Below are positions 52,144-61,074 of a DNA stretch of 64,000 nucleotides, piece after piece (the stretch's first letter is position 1; every line of letters starts with the position of its first letter). The notes beneath the pieces are model-generated. The model did no database searches, was not told where the DNA came from, and saw nothing but the letters and a program-made list of their open reading frames with translations. The position numbers and the translations under genes were made by a program. Source of the stretch: Eubacteriaceae bacterium. GTDB lineage: Bacteria > Bacillota > Clostridia > Eubacteriales > Alkalibacteraceae. Location of the stretch: positions 1 to 64,000 of the forward strand of contig DMAW01000117.1 in assembly GCA_003446375.1 (NCBI GenBank), written 5' to 3'.

Positions 52144-52430
52144 TTTGACTCAAGCCTTTCAGAATCGATTTTTTCAAGAATCTTGTCCGCTAATTCCTCT
52201 GTATCCACCTTGTATGTTCCCTGTTGTATGGATCTTCTGATCTTTTCGACTTTTTCAGAGAAATTCGACTCTTCTGACTCGCTGATCCTTTTGATGAGTT
52301 CCTTAGCCTGGGATGATATCTCAACGGTAGATTTGTTTGATGTGGAGCCCGGAACGTATCCTTTTTTCGCTTCGTCCTTTGTCTTATATGCGTTGTTTAT
52401 GTAATTGCTGTGAAATTTGTCGATTTTCAT
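52140..52430 (-). CDS. flgM: Anti-sigma factor FlgM
   Basis: 96 aa from ATG at 52430 (GAGGTGA upstream). N-terminal part is basic and disordered; the C-terminal half has the family's sigma-binding helices (V-E-K-I-R-R-S-I-Q-Q-G-T-Y-K-V-D and L-A-D-K-I-L-E-K-I). Holds sigma-D (FliA) inactive until the hook is complete. First gene of flgM-flgN-flgK-flgL-fliW-csrA. Confidence 0.93.
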   Translation of the reverse strand: MKIDKFHSNYINNAYKTKDEAKKGYVPGSTSNKSTVEISSQAKELIKRISESEESNFSEKVEKIRRSIQQGTYKVDTEELADKILEKIDSERLESK

Positions 52431-52464
52431 TGATTTCACCTCGATTTAATATCCTTTATATATA

Positions 52465-52490
52465 ATATCGTAAGTAATTCGGATTTGTTA
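52465..52490 (-). promoter_or_regulatory. Candidate sigma-D promoter of the flgM operon
   Basis: Minus strand TAAC, 14-nt spacer, TACGATAT; 3/4 and 6/8 matches to the sigma-D consensus TAAA-N14/15-GCCGATAT. Fits known sigma-D control of flgM. A sigma-A-like TTAACA-N18-TATTAT overlaps it. Confidence 0.5.
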
Positions 52491-52511
52491 AGGGTTAATT
52501 ATAAATTAAGG

Positions 52512-52543
52512 CCCAAAAAAATAAAACACACTTCCTGAGGAAG
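52512..52543 (-). terminator. Terminator of the che-fliM-fliY operon
   Basis: Hairpin CTTCC-tca-GGAAG followed on the minus strand by TGTGTTTTATTTTTTT. A larger imperfect stem (52563-52600) overlapping the fliY stop lies just before it. Confidence 0.75.
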
Positions 52544-52594
52544 CAGAAAGTCGGAAAGCTGTAAATGACAAAGGAACGCCTAGGCGCTCCCTTG

Positions 52595-53659
52595 TCATTT
52601 AAGCCCTTTGACCCTTTGCTCCCTGCTTAGAATCTGGGTTATCCTTATTCCAAAGTTTTCATTTATCACTACGACTTCTCCGTGAGCTATGAGCTTTCCG
52701 TTTACGTAGACCTCTAAAGGTTCATCAGCCAGCTTGTTTAGTTCCACTACCGATCCTGCTCCTAGCGCCAGTATGTCTTGTATGGTCTTTTTTGTCTTTC
52801 CCAAAACGACGCTAAACTCCAAAGGCACGTCCATTATCAGATCCAGATTTCTCTGTTGGCTGCTTTCTGAAGTATCCTCAAGGGGAGGAAAAACCGGTTT
52901 TTCTACCTGAACCTGCTGTTGCGGCTGGCTTGGTGCCGGCTCTTCGAATACCGGCTGTGGCGCAGGCTCTTCTTTCTTTTGTGGAGCCGGCTTAGGCTCC
53001 TGAGAAGCTTCTCCCATCATTATTGCAACTATTTCCTTTACGGTATCCAAGGTGTAGAGCTGCATTATTTCGCTGTCTATCAAACCTTCCACCGACAGGT
53101 GGAATGATATCTTGCAGATATGCTTTTCTTTTATGAATTTCTTATAGTCTACGCTTTCTCTTTTATCCCAAACGCTTACATCCGGTGGAAGTATGTCTAT
53201 ATTTTTGCCAAGCATCTGAGCCATGGAAGTTGAAGCGGATCCTATCATCTGATTCATAGCTTCAGCCACTGCGCTAAGCTCCAGCTCTGTAAGCTCCTGA
53301 TTTGCGTTTGAGCCGTCTCCTCCCATCATCAAATCTGCAATTATAGCCGAGTCCTTGACATCCATCATCAGCAGGTTATTGCCTACAAGACCTTCCTTGA
53401 ATTCTATTCTGGAAACTACTTTGGGAATCTCGCAGTCTTCTATAATCTCTTCAAAGGGTATGTAATGTACCCTCGGCGTGGTTATCGTCACCCTGTGATT
53501 GATGATCGATGAAAGGGTCGTCGCCGCAGTGGACATTGTAATATTGCCAACCTCGCCTATTACGTCCTTGTCAGTATCTTTAAGACCGGTTTCTTCAACC
53601 GCATCTTTTTTCCTTAACAGAGCATCCACTTCTGCCTGGGATAAAAAGTTTTCTTTCAT
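52595..53659 (-). CDS. fliY: Flagellar motor switch phosphatase FliY (FliN domain)
   Basis: 354 aa. N-terminal FliM-like EIDxLL peptide (S-Q-A-E-V-D-A-L-L), a CheC-type phosphatase domain with two E-x2-N helices (D-V-I-G-E-V-G-N-I near 33; L-S-A-V-A-E-A-M-N near 128), a Pro/Gln/Glu linker (about 217-265), then the SpoA/FliN domain (D-V-P-L-E-F-S-V-V-L-G). Dephosphorylates CheY-P at the motor and is part of the C-ring. ATGA overlap with fliM. Confidence 0.97.
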   Translation of the reverse strand: MKENFLSQAEVDALLRKKDAVEETGLKDTDKDVIGEVGNITMSTAATTLSSIINHRVTITTPRVHYIPFEEIIEDCEIPKVVSRIEFKEGLVGNNLLMMDVKDSAIIADLMMGGDGSNANQELTELELSAVAEAMNQMIGSASTSMAQMLGKNIDILPPDVSVWDKRESVDYKKFIKEKHICKISFHLSVEGLIDSEIMQLYTLDTVKEIVAIMMGEASQEPKPAPQKKEEPAPQPVFEEPAPSQPQQQVQVEKPVFPPLEDTSESSQQRNLDLIMDVPLEFSVVLGKTKKTIQDILALGAGSVVELNKLADEPLEVYVNGKLIAHGEVVVINENFGIRITQILSREQRVKGLK

Positions 53660-54654
53660 ATTTCAACATCCTCTTCCACGTATTGTAAGACTTGAACTGC
53701 CAGTTTGTCCTTGTGCCTTCCCGGCTGAACCAAGTAGTGAACCTTGTCTTCCACGTACATTTTCATTGGCTTGTCTGTCTTCATGTCAAGCTGAACGATA
53801 TCTCCCGTTTCCAAATGAAGAAAATCATCCACTGTTATTATAGTTTTCCCCATCTCCACAGTCAGGTCCACCTCGGTAGTCACAAGCCTCTCGGTAATCT
53901 GCTCCTTGTATCTGCTCTCATCATTGCTCTTGCCCATGTCGAACCAGCTTTTGATGCTGAGCTTATCCGTTATGTTTTCAAAGGAAACATATGGAATACA
54001 AATATTGATAAAGCTCTTGTTGTTGAATATCTCTACTCCAAAGCTTATCAATATCACAGGTTCATTAGGCGACATCGTCTGGACAAGCTGAGGATTCGTC
54101 TCAAGGTTGTCAAGCACCGGATCGAGCTCCATTATCTCGCTCCATGAGGACTTAAATGCCTTGAGAAGGTTGACTACCAAATCTTCTATTATGCCTAGCT
54201 CTATATCAGTGAATTTTTCTTTTTTAGAAACCTTGTCAGGCTTCGATTCAGCTCCGCCGCATAAAAGCTCGATGACCTGTATACCGAAATGAGGATTGAT
54301 CTCAAGTATCTGATTGCCGTTTAAAGGCTCACAATGAAAAATGCCCATGATAGTAGGATTCGGTATTGAGTGCACGAACTCGTCAAAGCTTATCTGTTCT
54401 ACAGCTCCCAAAGAAAGATTGATGTTGGTTCTTACCTGAGTAGACAGGATATTTGAAGAAATCTTCGCAAAATTCTCAAATATCATGTGAAGGGTATTTA
54501 TATACTCTTTGGAAAGTTTTATAGGCCTTCTAAAATCGTAAGATCTGACCTTGTTTTTTTCCTCTTCCTCTTTAATCTCCGTAGGGTCTATTTCTCCTGT
54601 ATTCAAAGCATTTAACAAAGAGTCTATTTCCTGTTGTGACAGTACCTGTTTCAA
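53656..54654 (-). CDS. fliM: Flagellar motor switch protein FliM
   Basis: 332 aa. CheY-P-binding N-terminus L-S-Q-Q-E-I-D-S-L-L-N-A-L, middle CheC-like domain (Y-D-F-R-R-P, F-C-E-P-L-N-G-N area, D-I-E-L-G-I-I-E-D) and C-terminal SpoA domain (L-E-T-G-D-I-V-Q-L-D). Rotor C-ring component that sets rotation direction. Confidence 0.97.
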   Translation of the reverse strand: MKQVLSQQEIDSLLNALNTGEIDPTEIKEEEEKNKVRSYDFRRPIKLSKEYINTLHMIFENFAKISSNILSTQVRTNINLSLGAVEQISFDEFVHSIPNPTIMGIFHCEPLNGNQILEINPHFGIQVIELLCGGAESKPDKVSKKEKFTDIELGIIEDLVVNLLKAFKSSWSEIMELDPVLDNLETNPQLVQTMSPNEPVILISFGVEIFNNKSFINICIPYVSFENITDKLSIKSWFDMGKSNDESRYKEQITERLVTTEVDLTVEMGKTIITVDDFLHLETGDIVQLDMKTDKPMKMYVEDKVHYLVQPGRHKDKLAVQVLQYVEEDVEI

Positions 54655-54672
54655 ATTATCCCCTCATTTTTA

Positions 54673-55062
54673 TCACATAATAAGGTCTAAATCGATGTAG
54701 TTTACCAGCTGGTCGTCAATTTGTATTATCCCGGATACTCCGCTTGACGACTCAGTAGAAACCCTTTCAATGTTTTCTTCGTTGACCTTTAGTACTTCCT
54801 TGACTTCATTTACCATAATGCCTATTTTTTCTTCCTGTCCATTTGTTATGACTATGTTATTATAGCATTGATCGTCTTCCTGTTGCAAAAGCTTGCACAA
54901 GTTCACAAGCGAGACCACATTTCCCCTTAAATTTATAAGCCCCTCTATCCAATGGGGCGCATTCGGCACAAATGTGGAATCGATCATTTTGCTTATCTCT
55001 TCAACTTTATCAGAATTGACCGCATAGTACTTATCACCAAGCGTGAAAACTATAATCTGCAT
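54673..55062 (-). CDS. cheW: Chemotaxis coupling protein CheW (copy 1)
   Basis: 129 aa, one CheW/SH3-like domain: F-T-L-G-D-K-Y-Y-A-V, W-I-E-G-L-I-N-L-R-G-N-V-V-S-L near 43, I-G-I-M-V-N-E-V-K-E-V near 80. Links receptors to CheA. Lies between fliM and cheY, apart from the second cheW at the operon start. Confidence 0.94.
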   Translation of the reverse strand: MQIIVFTLGDKYYAVNSDKVEEISKMIDSTFVPNAPHWIEGLINLRGNVVSLVNLCKLLQQEDDQCYNNIVITNGQEEKIGIMVNEVKEVLKVNEENIERVSTESSSGVSGIIQIDDQLVNYIDLDLIM

Positions 55063-55074
55063 ACAACCACCTCG

Positions 55075-55437
55075 TTATTTACTTGCTTTTCCAAGGGAAT
55101 CAAGCACTCTATCCGTTTCGAAAGGCTTTACGATAAAATCCACTGCTCCGGATTGTATCGCTTCCATTACCATGGCCTGCTGCCCCATGGCGCTGCACAT
55201 GATCACCTTTGCAACAGGGTCTATTTCTTTTATCCCTTTTAGTGCTGCTATGCCGTCCATCTCGGGCATTGTTATGTCCATTGTTACTATCTCAGGCTTT
55301 TCCGTCTTGAATTTTTCGATGGCTTCAGCTCCATTCTGGGCTTCAGCAACCACTTCGTACCCGTTTTTTTCTAAGATATCCTTAAGCTTCATCCTCATAA
55401 AAATTGCATCGTCCACAATCATAACTCTTTTTGACAT
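55075..55437 (-). CDS. cheY: Chemotaxis response regulator CheY
   Basis: 120 aa, receiver domain only. Acidic pair D9-D10, phosphoacceptor D54 in V-T-M-D-I-T-M-P-E-M-D-G, Thr/Ser switch near C-S-A-M-G and Lys in F-I-V-K-P-F. Phosphorylated by CheA, binds FliM/FliY. Confidence 0.97.
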   Translation of the reverse strand: MSKRVMIVDDAIFMRMKLKDILEKNGYEVVAEAQNGAEAIEKFKTEKPEIVTMDITMPEMDGIAALKGIKEIDPVAKVIMCSAMGQQAMVMEAIQSGAVDFIVKPFETDRVLDSLGKASK

Positions 55438-55456
55438 TTATATATCTCCCTTCAGG

Positions 55457-56056
55457 TTATACTCCGATTAATTTAAAAAGACTGTCCAAGACTCCAGGTC
55501 TCGGTATGAAGTAAAGCGACGAATCCACCTTGTCGCCCTCATATATGAATTCATTTTTTATTATCATGACATTTTCATCAAATTGCTCGCTTTCCATGTA
55601 AGCGCTGCTTAAGATGGCTCCGAACATGTCTACGGCAATGGCCGGTACAGACGATATCAAATTAATGTCAAGCATCTTGGATATTGCGTTTAAGTAAGAT
55701 GTCACGACGATGTTGACCAGTTCGCAAACCGCAGAGTATTCCAGTTCGTGACTTAATTCCATACCTTGCGGAAGCATCATCTTAACAAGCTTTTCGGCAT
55801 TTTCTTCTGTGCATACAAAAAGAAAATTGCCATTGGCGTCTCCAATCATCCTAAGGGTAACTGCAATTACCATTTGGTCTTCCGCCATTATTTCACTGAA
55901 AACTTCATTATAATCCAATATGTCTATCGTAGGCACGCTCATGTTGATGAACTTGTCCACCAGCTGTGATATAGAGGTAGCTGCATTTCCCCCTCCTACG
56001 TTTGCAAGTTCCTTTATAACATCAAGTTGAATGGGTGAGTATTCGTTTTTATTCAA
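55457..56056 (-). CDS. cheC: CheY-P phosphatase CheC
   Basis: 199 aa with both phosphatase helices (L-A-N-V-G-G-G-N-A-A near 17; V-C-E-L-V-N-I-V near 108). In B. subtilis CheC also binds CheD and controls receptor adaptation; cheD is in the same operon. Overlaps cheA by 8 nt. Confidence 0.95.
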   Translation of the reverse strand: MNKNEYSPIQLDVIKELANVGGGNAATSISQLVDKFINMSVPTIDILDYNEVFSEIMAEDQMVIAVTLRMIGDANGNFLFVCTEENAEKLVKMMLPQGMELSHELEYSAVCELVNIVVTSYLNAISKMLDINLISSVPAIAVDMFGAILSSAYMESEQFDENVMIIKNEFIYEGDKVDSSLYFIPRPGVLDSLFKLIGV

Positions 56057-58097
56057 AATTCTCCCCCTTCCCGCTGCACAAGTTTCCTACATCCAGTATC
56101 AGGGTGATATCTCCGTTTCCAAGTATCGTCGCTCCCAGATATTCTTTCATATTCCCCAAGGTGCCGCTTAGCTTCTTGATTACTATCTCCTGCTGGCCGA
56201 TAAGATCGTCAACCAAAAGACCGTAATACCTTCCTCCAAGCATTACAAGTATTATGTGCTGGTTTATCCCTTCTGATTCTATGCCTAGCTTTTCATTTAC
56301 CCTTATTACAGGTATGACCTTGCCTCTGTATATGTAGACTTCCTCGTTGTGGGATTGCCTTATGTCTCCAGGCTTCGCGTTTACTACCTTTTCTATGATA
56401 CCTAAAGGCAATGCAAATGTCTCGCTTCCCACATGAACCATAAGAGCTTGTATTATAGATAGCGTCAGAGGTAATTTTATAACAAAAGTCGTGCCCTTGT
56501 CTATATCGCTGCTTACATCTATGCTCCCTCCAAGGGATGAAATCTTTTGTCTGACCACGTCCATCCCTACGCCCCTGCCGGATATGTTGGTCACCTGTGT
56601 ATTTGTTGAAAAGCCTTGGTTGAATATAAGCTGCACAAGGTCGTTGTCATCCAAGCCTTCAGCAGGTATTCCCTTTCTGATAGCGCTTTCCTTTATCTTT
56701 TGCGGGTCGATTCCTTTGCCGTCATCGCTGACCCTTATTACTACCTTGTTTCCTTCTTGATATGCAGTGAGATTTATCGTGCCTTTTTTATCCTTGCCTT
56801 TGGCCGATCTCTCCTGAGCTGATTCTATTCCATGATCTGCAGCATTTCGCATCAAATGGACTAATGGCTCGCCTATCTCTGATACCACCGTCCTATCCAG
56901 CTCAGTCTCTTCACCTTCGATTACCAGGTCTATTTCCTTGCCCAGTTCCTGGGAAAGATCCCTTATCATCCTGGGGAATCTGTTGAATACCACGCTCACC
57001 GGCTGCATCCTTATTTTTAGCACAAGATCTTGAAGATCCGAAGTGATCCTTGCCACCTGTTCCAAAGGCTCGTTTATTTCTGTGGCCCTGTATCTTGTGC
57101 TCAGCTCTTCGAGCCTTGTCCTGTATATAACCAGCTCGCTTACCAGGTTCATGAAATTGTCCAACCTGCTTAGATCTACTCTGATAGATTGACTTGAAGG
57201 CGTCGAAGAAATCGCACCGGTTTTTTCTTCGGTCTTTGCCGTTTCTGATATTTTTGCCTTAACCGACGCCATAGCTGCCTCATCAGAAAACTGATCTTCA
57301 TTTTTTGCTTCTTCTTGGCTTTCTGCCAGCGTATATCCCTTGGGTATGTTTTCTTCTGTAATCTGCTCTATTATAACTTCTTCTATCTCAGAGACATTTT
57401 CAATTGATTCCAATACAAAAGCTCTATCCTGTTTTGTAATATAGACCAGCTTGAATACCCTATCGAAGTTTCCGTCTTCCAAATCTTCCACTCCCGGAGT
57501 CGTCTGGATGATATCTCCCTCCTGCTCAAGCTTATTTACTACAAGATACGCCCTTGCTCCCTTTAAGAGGCAGTTTTCAACTATCCTTACCGCTATGGAA
57601 AATGCGTTGAAATTTTTTTCGATTGCACTTTGGATTACGCTTGCATCTATTTCGCTTATTTCCTTTATATCGATTGAAAAATCTACCCCTTGAACAGGCT
57701 CTTCCTTTGATGTATCAGGATTTGACAACCCGTCAAGCTCATTTAAAAGGTCAGATATGTCGTATTGTGGGTAGCTTTCATTCCTTAGGTCTTCCACTAT
57801 CTCAGATAGCTTGTCCAAACACTTAAATATCACGCTGACCACATCGCTTGTCACTGAAAGCGTGCCGTTTCTAAAAAGTTCCAGCACATTTTCCATACGG
57901 TGCGTGAGTTCTGCCATTGTGGTGTATCCCATTGTAGCAGCCATACCCTTCAAAGTATGGGCAGATCTGAATATCTCATCTATTATCCCCGGGTTTTCTG
58001 TGTCTTTTTCCAGTTGCAAAAGATTGTCGTTTAAGGTTTGCAGGTATTCATCTGTCTCCTCAAAAAACAAATCCCTGTACTTTTGTGAATCGTCCAT
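56049..58097 (-). CDS. cheA: Chemotaxis histidine kinase CheA
   Basis: 682 aa with all five domains: P1 Hpt with His47 in R-S-A-H-T-L-K-G, P2 CheY/CheB-binding region (about 150-245), acidic linker, P3 dimerisation (L-S-R-L-D-N-F-M-N-L-V-S-E-L), P4 ATPase (H-L-M-R-N-A-A-D-H-G-I-E; D-D-G-K-G-I-D; G-R-G-V-G-M-D-V) and C-terminal P5 CheW-like domain. GGAGGG before the ATG. Confidence 0.98.
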   Translation of the reverse strand: MDDSQKYRDLFFEETDEYLQTLNDNLLQLEKDTENPGIIDEIFRSAHTLKGMAATMGYTTMAELTHRMENVLELFRNGTLSVTSDVVSVIFKCLDKLSEIVEDLRNESYPQYDISDLLNELDGLSNPDTSKEEPVQGVDFSIDIKEISEIDASVIQSAIEKNFNAFSIAVRIVENCLLKGARAYLVVNKLEQEGDIIQTTPGVEDLEDGNFDRVFKLVYITKQDRAFVLESIENVSEIEEVIIEQITEENIPKGYTLAESQEEAKNEDQFSDEAAMASVKAKISETAKTEEKTGAISSTPSSQSIRVDLSRLDNFMNLVSELVIYRTRLEELSTRYRATEINEPLEQVARITSDLQDLVLKIRMQPVSVVFNRFPRMIRDLSQELGKEIDLVIEGEETELDRTVVSEIGEPLVHLMRNAADHGIESAQERSAKGKDKKGTINLTAYQEGNKVVIRVSDDGKGIDPQKIKESAIRKGIPAEGLDDNDLVQLIFNQGFSTNTQVTNISGRGVGMDVVRQKISSLGGSIDVSSDIDKGTTFVIKLPLTLSIIQALMVHVGSETFALPLGIIEKVVNAKPGDIRQSHNEEVYIYRGKVIPVIRVNEKLGIESEGINQHIILVMLGGRYYGLLVDDLIGQQEIVIKKLSGTLGNMKEYLGATILGNGDITLILDVGNLCSGKGENFE

Positions 58098-58113
58098 CGA
58101 TTATCCCTCCTGG

Positions 58114-58884
58114 TCAAACTTTTTCATACAAAAAGGTGGACAGCTTTCTAAATCCAAAGCTTGAGGGGTTGTATATGCTTTCAGTAGCTCCGGTGAAAAA
58201 TATTCCGCCTTTTTCCAATGAATCGTTTATTTTTTTGTAGATTTCGTTTTTGGTCTCATTTTTAAAGTATATTGTAACGTTCCTGCATATCACCGCATGA
58301 AAGTTTTTTTCGTATTTATCCAGTATCAGATCGTGTTTTTTAAATTCTACCCTGCGCTTTATCTCATGGGCAAGATGGTATTCTCCGCCTTTTAATTCAA
58401 AGTACTTGTCCAGTTCCTGCTTTGGCACGTTCTTAATTTCATTTTCTTTGAATTTTCCTGTTTTTGCTCGCTTCAGTATTGTATCGTCAATATCTGTAGC
58501 CAATATCCTGTTTTCCTTCAGCTTGTTCTTTTCCATGATCATCGCAACTGAATAAGGCTCTGCCCCTATAGAGCATGCAGCACTCCAAATATTGAGACTT
58601 TTAAACCTGGGCACCAACAAGCTTGTCATCGCATCTTCAAATTCGTCAAATATCTCTTTGTTTCGATAAAATTCAGTTACGTTTATGGTTATGTAGTCTA
58701 AAAAAACTCTCTTTATATTTTCATCCTTTTGAATCAGCTCGGCATACTCCTTTAAATTTTTTGCACCTGCGCTGTTCATTACTGTTCCTATCCTTCGATG
58801 AAGCTGCTTTTCCTTGTAGGAGTTTAGATCTACCCTAAGCTTGTCTTTTACCCATTTTTTGAAATACTCGAATTCTAGTTCCAT
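58114..58884 (-). CDS. cheR: Chemotaxis protein methyltransferase CheR
   Basis: 256 aa. N-terminal helical domain with H-R-R-I-G-T near 31, SAM-binding I-W-S-A-A-C-S-I-G-A-E-P-Y-S near 101 and L-A-T-D-I-D near 127, then V-I-C-R-N-V-x-I-Y-F near 205. Methylates receptor glutamates. Overlaps cheB by 10 nt. Confidence 0.96.
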   Translation of the reverse strand: MELEFEYFKKWVKDKLRVDLNSYKEKQLHRRIGTVMNSAGAKNLKEYAELIQKDENIKRVFLDYITINVTEFYRNKEIFDEFEDAMTSLLVPRFKSLNIWSAACSIGAEPYSVAMIMEKNKLKENRILATDIDDTILKRAKTGKFKENEIKNVPKQELDKYFELKGGEYHLAHEIKRRVEFKKHDLILDKYEKNFHAVICRNVTIYFKNETKNEIYKKINDSLEKGGIFFTGATESIYNPSSFGFRKLSTFLYEKV

Positions 58885-59939
58885 TTTTTCACCCTGACGA
58901 TATTCTTTATATTTTCGACGATTTGCATTGGTGTAAGCACTTCGTCCACCACCCCTGCGTTCTGTGCGCTTTTAGGCATCCCGTTTACCACGCAGCTTTC
59001 TGCTTCTTGTGCGATGTTGAAACCACCGCTTTTTCTTATTTCAGCCATCCCTGCAGTGCCGTCCTTACCCATTCCTGTAAGTATGATTCCCAAAAGTCCT
59101 CTCCCGTATTTTTTAGCGGCAGTCTCAAACATATGATCTACTGCCGGCCTGACGCCATGTAGCTTTGGCCTGTCATCTAGCTTTATCCTGTTGTTTTCAA
59201 TTGTCATATGAAAGTCTCCCGGAGCTACGTATACCACTCCGCTTTGTATGGGCATATCATCCCTAGCCTCTATTACTTCCAATGCGCACTCGTTGTTAAG
59301 CCTTTCCGCAAAGGAGCTGGTAAATCCTTTTGGCATGTGCTGCACTATGAAAACGGGTATTCTTAAGTTTGCTGGAAGCCTGCTTATTATTTCAAAGAGC
59401 GCTTTGGGTCCTCCCGTTGAAGCCCCGATTGCTATAGCGTCAGTATTTTTATATTCCCAAGTGTGATTTTTGCTTTCTCTTTTCTCAAGGGCTTTTACTT
59501 CCTGCCCCCTAAACGCTCCGTCCTTTTTATCCGGACTGTATGCAACTGCTTTTGCAGCTTTCAGCTTGATCTCAAGCTCGCTTTTAAGATGTTCGATGCC
59601 TGCTGAACTCATGTCGTTGGTCTTTTCTATGAAATCCAATGCTCCAAGGTTCAGAGCTTCCATGGTCATGTCGCTTCCAGCCTTTGAATATGCACTTAGC
59701 ATCACTACCGGAATCCCAAAGTCTTTTTTGATTATCTTAAGAGTCTCTATACCATTTAATTTTGGCATTTCAATATCCAGGGTTATTATGTCCGGCTTTA
59801 GCCTTGGTATGGCTTCGATTGCATCTAAGCCATTTCTTGCTATTCCCACAACTTCAACCCCTTCGACTTGAGATGCCGCATCTGTGATTATCTTTCTCAT
59901 GAAAGCAGAATCATCAACTACCATCAATCTTATGGGCAT
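58875..59939 (-). CDS. cheB: Protein-glutamate methylesterase/deamidase CheB
   Basis: 354 aa from ATG at 59939 (GGAGGG at 6 nt). Receiver domain with D9-D10 and D55, a linker, then the methylesterase domain with Ser in G-A-S-T-G-G-P near 172, His in V-Q-H-M-P near 199 and Asp in G-M-G-K-D-G near 292. Removes receptor methyl groups after CheA phosphorylation. Confidence 0.97.
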   Translation of the reverse strand: MPIRLMVVDDSAFMRKIITDAASQVEGVEVVGIARNGLDAIEAIPRLKPDIITLDIEMPKLNGIETLKIIKKDFGIPVVMLSAYSKAGSDMTMEALNLGALDFIEKTNDMSSAGIEHLKSELEIKLKAAKAVAYSPDKKDGAFRGQEVKALEKRESKNHTWEYKNTDAIAIGASTGGPKALFEIISRLPANLRIPVFIVQHMPKGFTSSFAERLNNECALEVIEARDDMPIQSGVVYVAPGDFHMTIENNRIKLDDRPKLHGVRPAVDHMFETAAKKYGRGLLGIILTGMGKDGTAGMAEIRKSGGFNIAQEAESCVVNGMPKSAQNAGVVDEVLTPMQIVENIKNIVRVKKWN

Positions 59940-59953
59940 CCTCTTCCCTCCGT

Positions 59954-60439
59954 TCAAAGTTTTGTCAAGCTCTTGCTGGCGGTCTTAATATCAACGGAAA
60001 AATCTTTTAAATCTACTACCATCGTTCTGCCTATGCTTCCACCGGTATGGCTCCCCAAAATCGGAATTTCCAATTCCATAAGGATTCTCTCAACTGACTC
60101 CACATTTCTTTTGCCTATATCCGAAGTCAGTTTCCTGTCGGGAAAGTTGAACATGCTTGCCCCACCGGCAATCTTCGCCACCAGATTTTTGCTTTTCAAT
60201 GCTCCGCCGTTTATCTCCTTTATCATTTTAGGTATAGCCAGATCGGCAAACTTTTCGGCTTTCACTTCCTTTGTAAAGGCTGTGCTGTCCGGAAGCATAA
60301 TGTGACTTAGGCCCCCTATTTTTCTTGTCTTGTCGTAGATAGCTATACCAACGCAGCTTCCAAGCCCCAGTGTTATAAGGCTTTTAGGCTGGGAAGATAT
60401 CTTATAATCCGCTATGCCTACTTTTATATGATTTTCCAT
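59954..60439 (-). CDS. cheD: Receptor deamidase CheD
   Basis: 161 aa. Catalytic Cys in L-G-L-G-S-C-V-G near 28 and His in G-L-S-H-I-M-L-P near 45, with the later K-x-x-A-K-I-A-G-G-A. Deamidates receptor glutamines and acts with CheC in adaptation. Confidence 0.96.
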   Translation of the reverse strand: MENHIKVGIADYKISSQPKSLITLGLGSCVGIAIYDKTRKIGGLSHIMLPDSTAFTKEVKAEKFADLAIPKMIKEINGGALKSKNLVAKIAGGASMFNFPDRKLTSDIGKRNVESVERILMELEIPILGSHTGGSIGRTMVVDLKDFSVDIKTASKSLTKL

Positions 60440-60482
60440 ATATCAACCACCATACTCATTATCGTAGATTTTTATAAGCTGT

Positions 60483-60929
60483 TTAATCCACAGCCAAAAG
60501 CTCCCTGCTTTGAACAAAATCGAAAAGCTCGTTTGTCTCAAGCAGGATGATTATGTCTTCATCTATTTTTATGAAACCCTTTATGTAATCCTTGGATATG
60601 CTTCCGTCACCCACTGATGCATCCTCGAAGCTTTCATCTCCTACGCTTCTTATTCCAACGATTTCGTCTACTACAAGTCCGATCATGGTATCATTCCATT
60701 GAATCACGATAATTTTTGAAGATTCAATATAGCTTCCTTCTTCTCCGTAAAGGCGCATATTTAGATCTATTATCGGCAGGACTTTTCCATTGTATTTTAT
60801 GACCCCCATCAAAAAATCTGAAGTTTCCGGAACTTTTTTAGGGTCGGTAAATTCTATTATTCTTTCTATCTTGGAAATTTCAAGGGCAAAGCTTTGTCCG
60901 CAATTGTTAAATATTATAACCTGTTTCAT
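60483..60929 (-). CDS. cheW: Chemotaxis coupling protein CheW (copy 2), first gene of the che operon
   Basis: 148 aa from ATG at 60929 (GGAGGG upstream). CheW fold: F-A-L-E-I-S-K-I-E-R-I-I, D-F-L-M-G-V-I-K-Y-N-G-K-V-L-P near 44, I-G-L-V-V-D-E-I-V-G-I near 86, longer C-terminus than copy 1 (54673). Two CheW proteins in one operon may serve different receptors, or one may act as a CheV-like coupler without receiver. First of ten genes to fliY. Confidence 0.9.
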   Translation of the reverse strand: MKQVIIFNNCGQSFALEISKIERIIEFTDPKKVPETSDFLMGVIKYNGKVLPIIDLNMRLYGEEGSYIESSKIIVIQWNDTMIGLVVDEIVGIRSVGDESFEDASVGDGSISKDYIKGFIKIDEDIIILLETNELFDFVQSRELLAVD

Positions 60930-60965
60930 TAAAGGTGACCCTCCCAAAAAAATTTGATACTCTAT

Positions 60966-60991
60966 ATATCGACCATTTTTAGATTAGTTTA
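60966..60991 (-). promoter_or_regulatory. Sigma-D promoter of the che-fliM-fliY operon
   Basis: Minus strand TAAA, 14-nt spacer, GTCGATAT: 4/4 and 7/8 matches to the sigma-D (FliA) consensus. About 37 nt before the first start codon. Confidence 0.75.
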
Positions 60992-61010
60992 ATAATATTT
61001 TCGAATTTTA

Positions 61011-61040
61011 TTGAATTTATATTTGCAGTTTATATATAAT
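61011..61040 (+). promoter_or_regulatory. Promoter of the HD-GYP gene
   Basis: TTGAAT, 18-nt spacer, TATAAT, 34 nt before the ATG at 61075; divergent from the sigma-D promoter, with about 20 nt between them. Confidence 0.6.
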
Positions 61041-61074
61041 GGTTAAGTGAAATTCATTGAAAGGCAGTGGTCAG

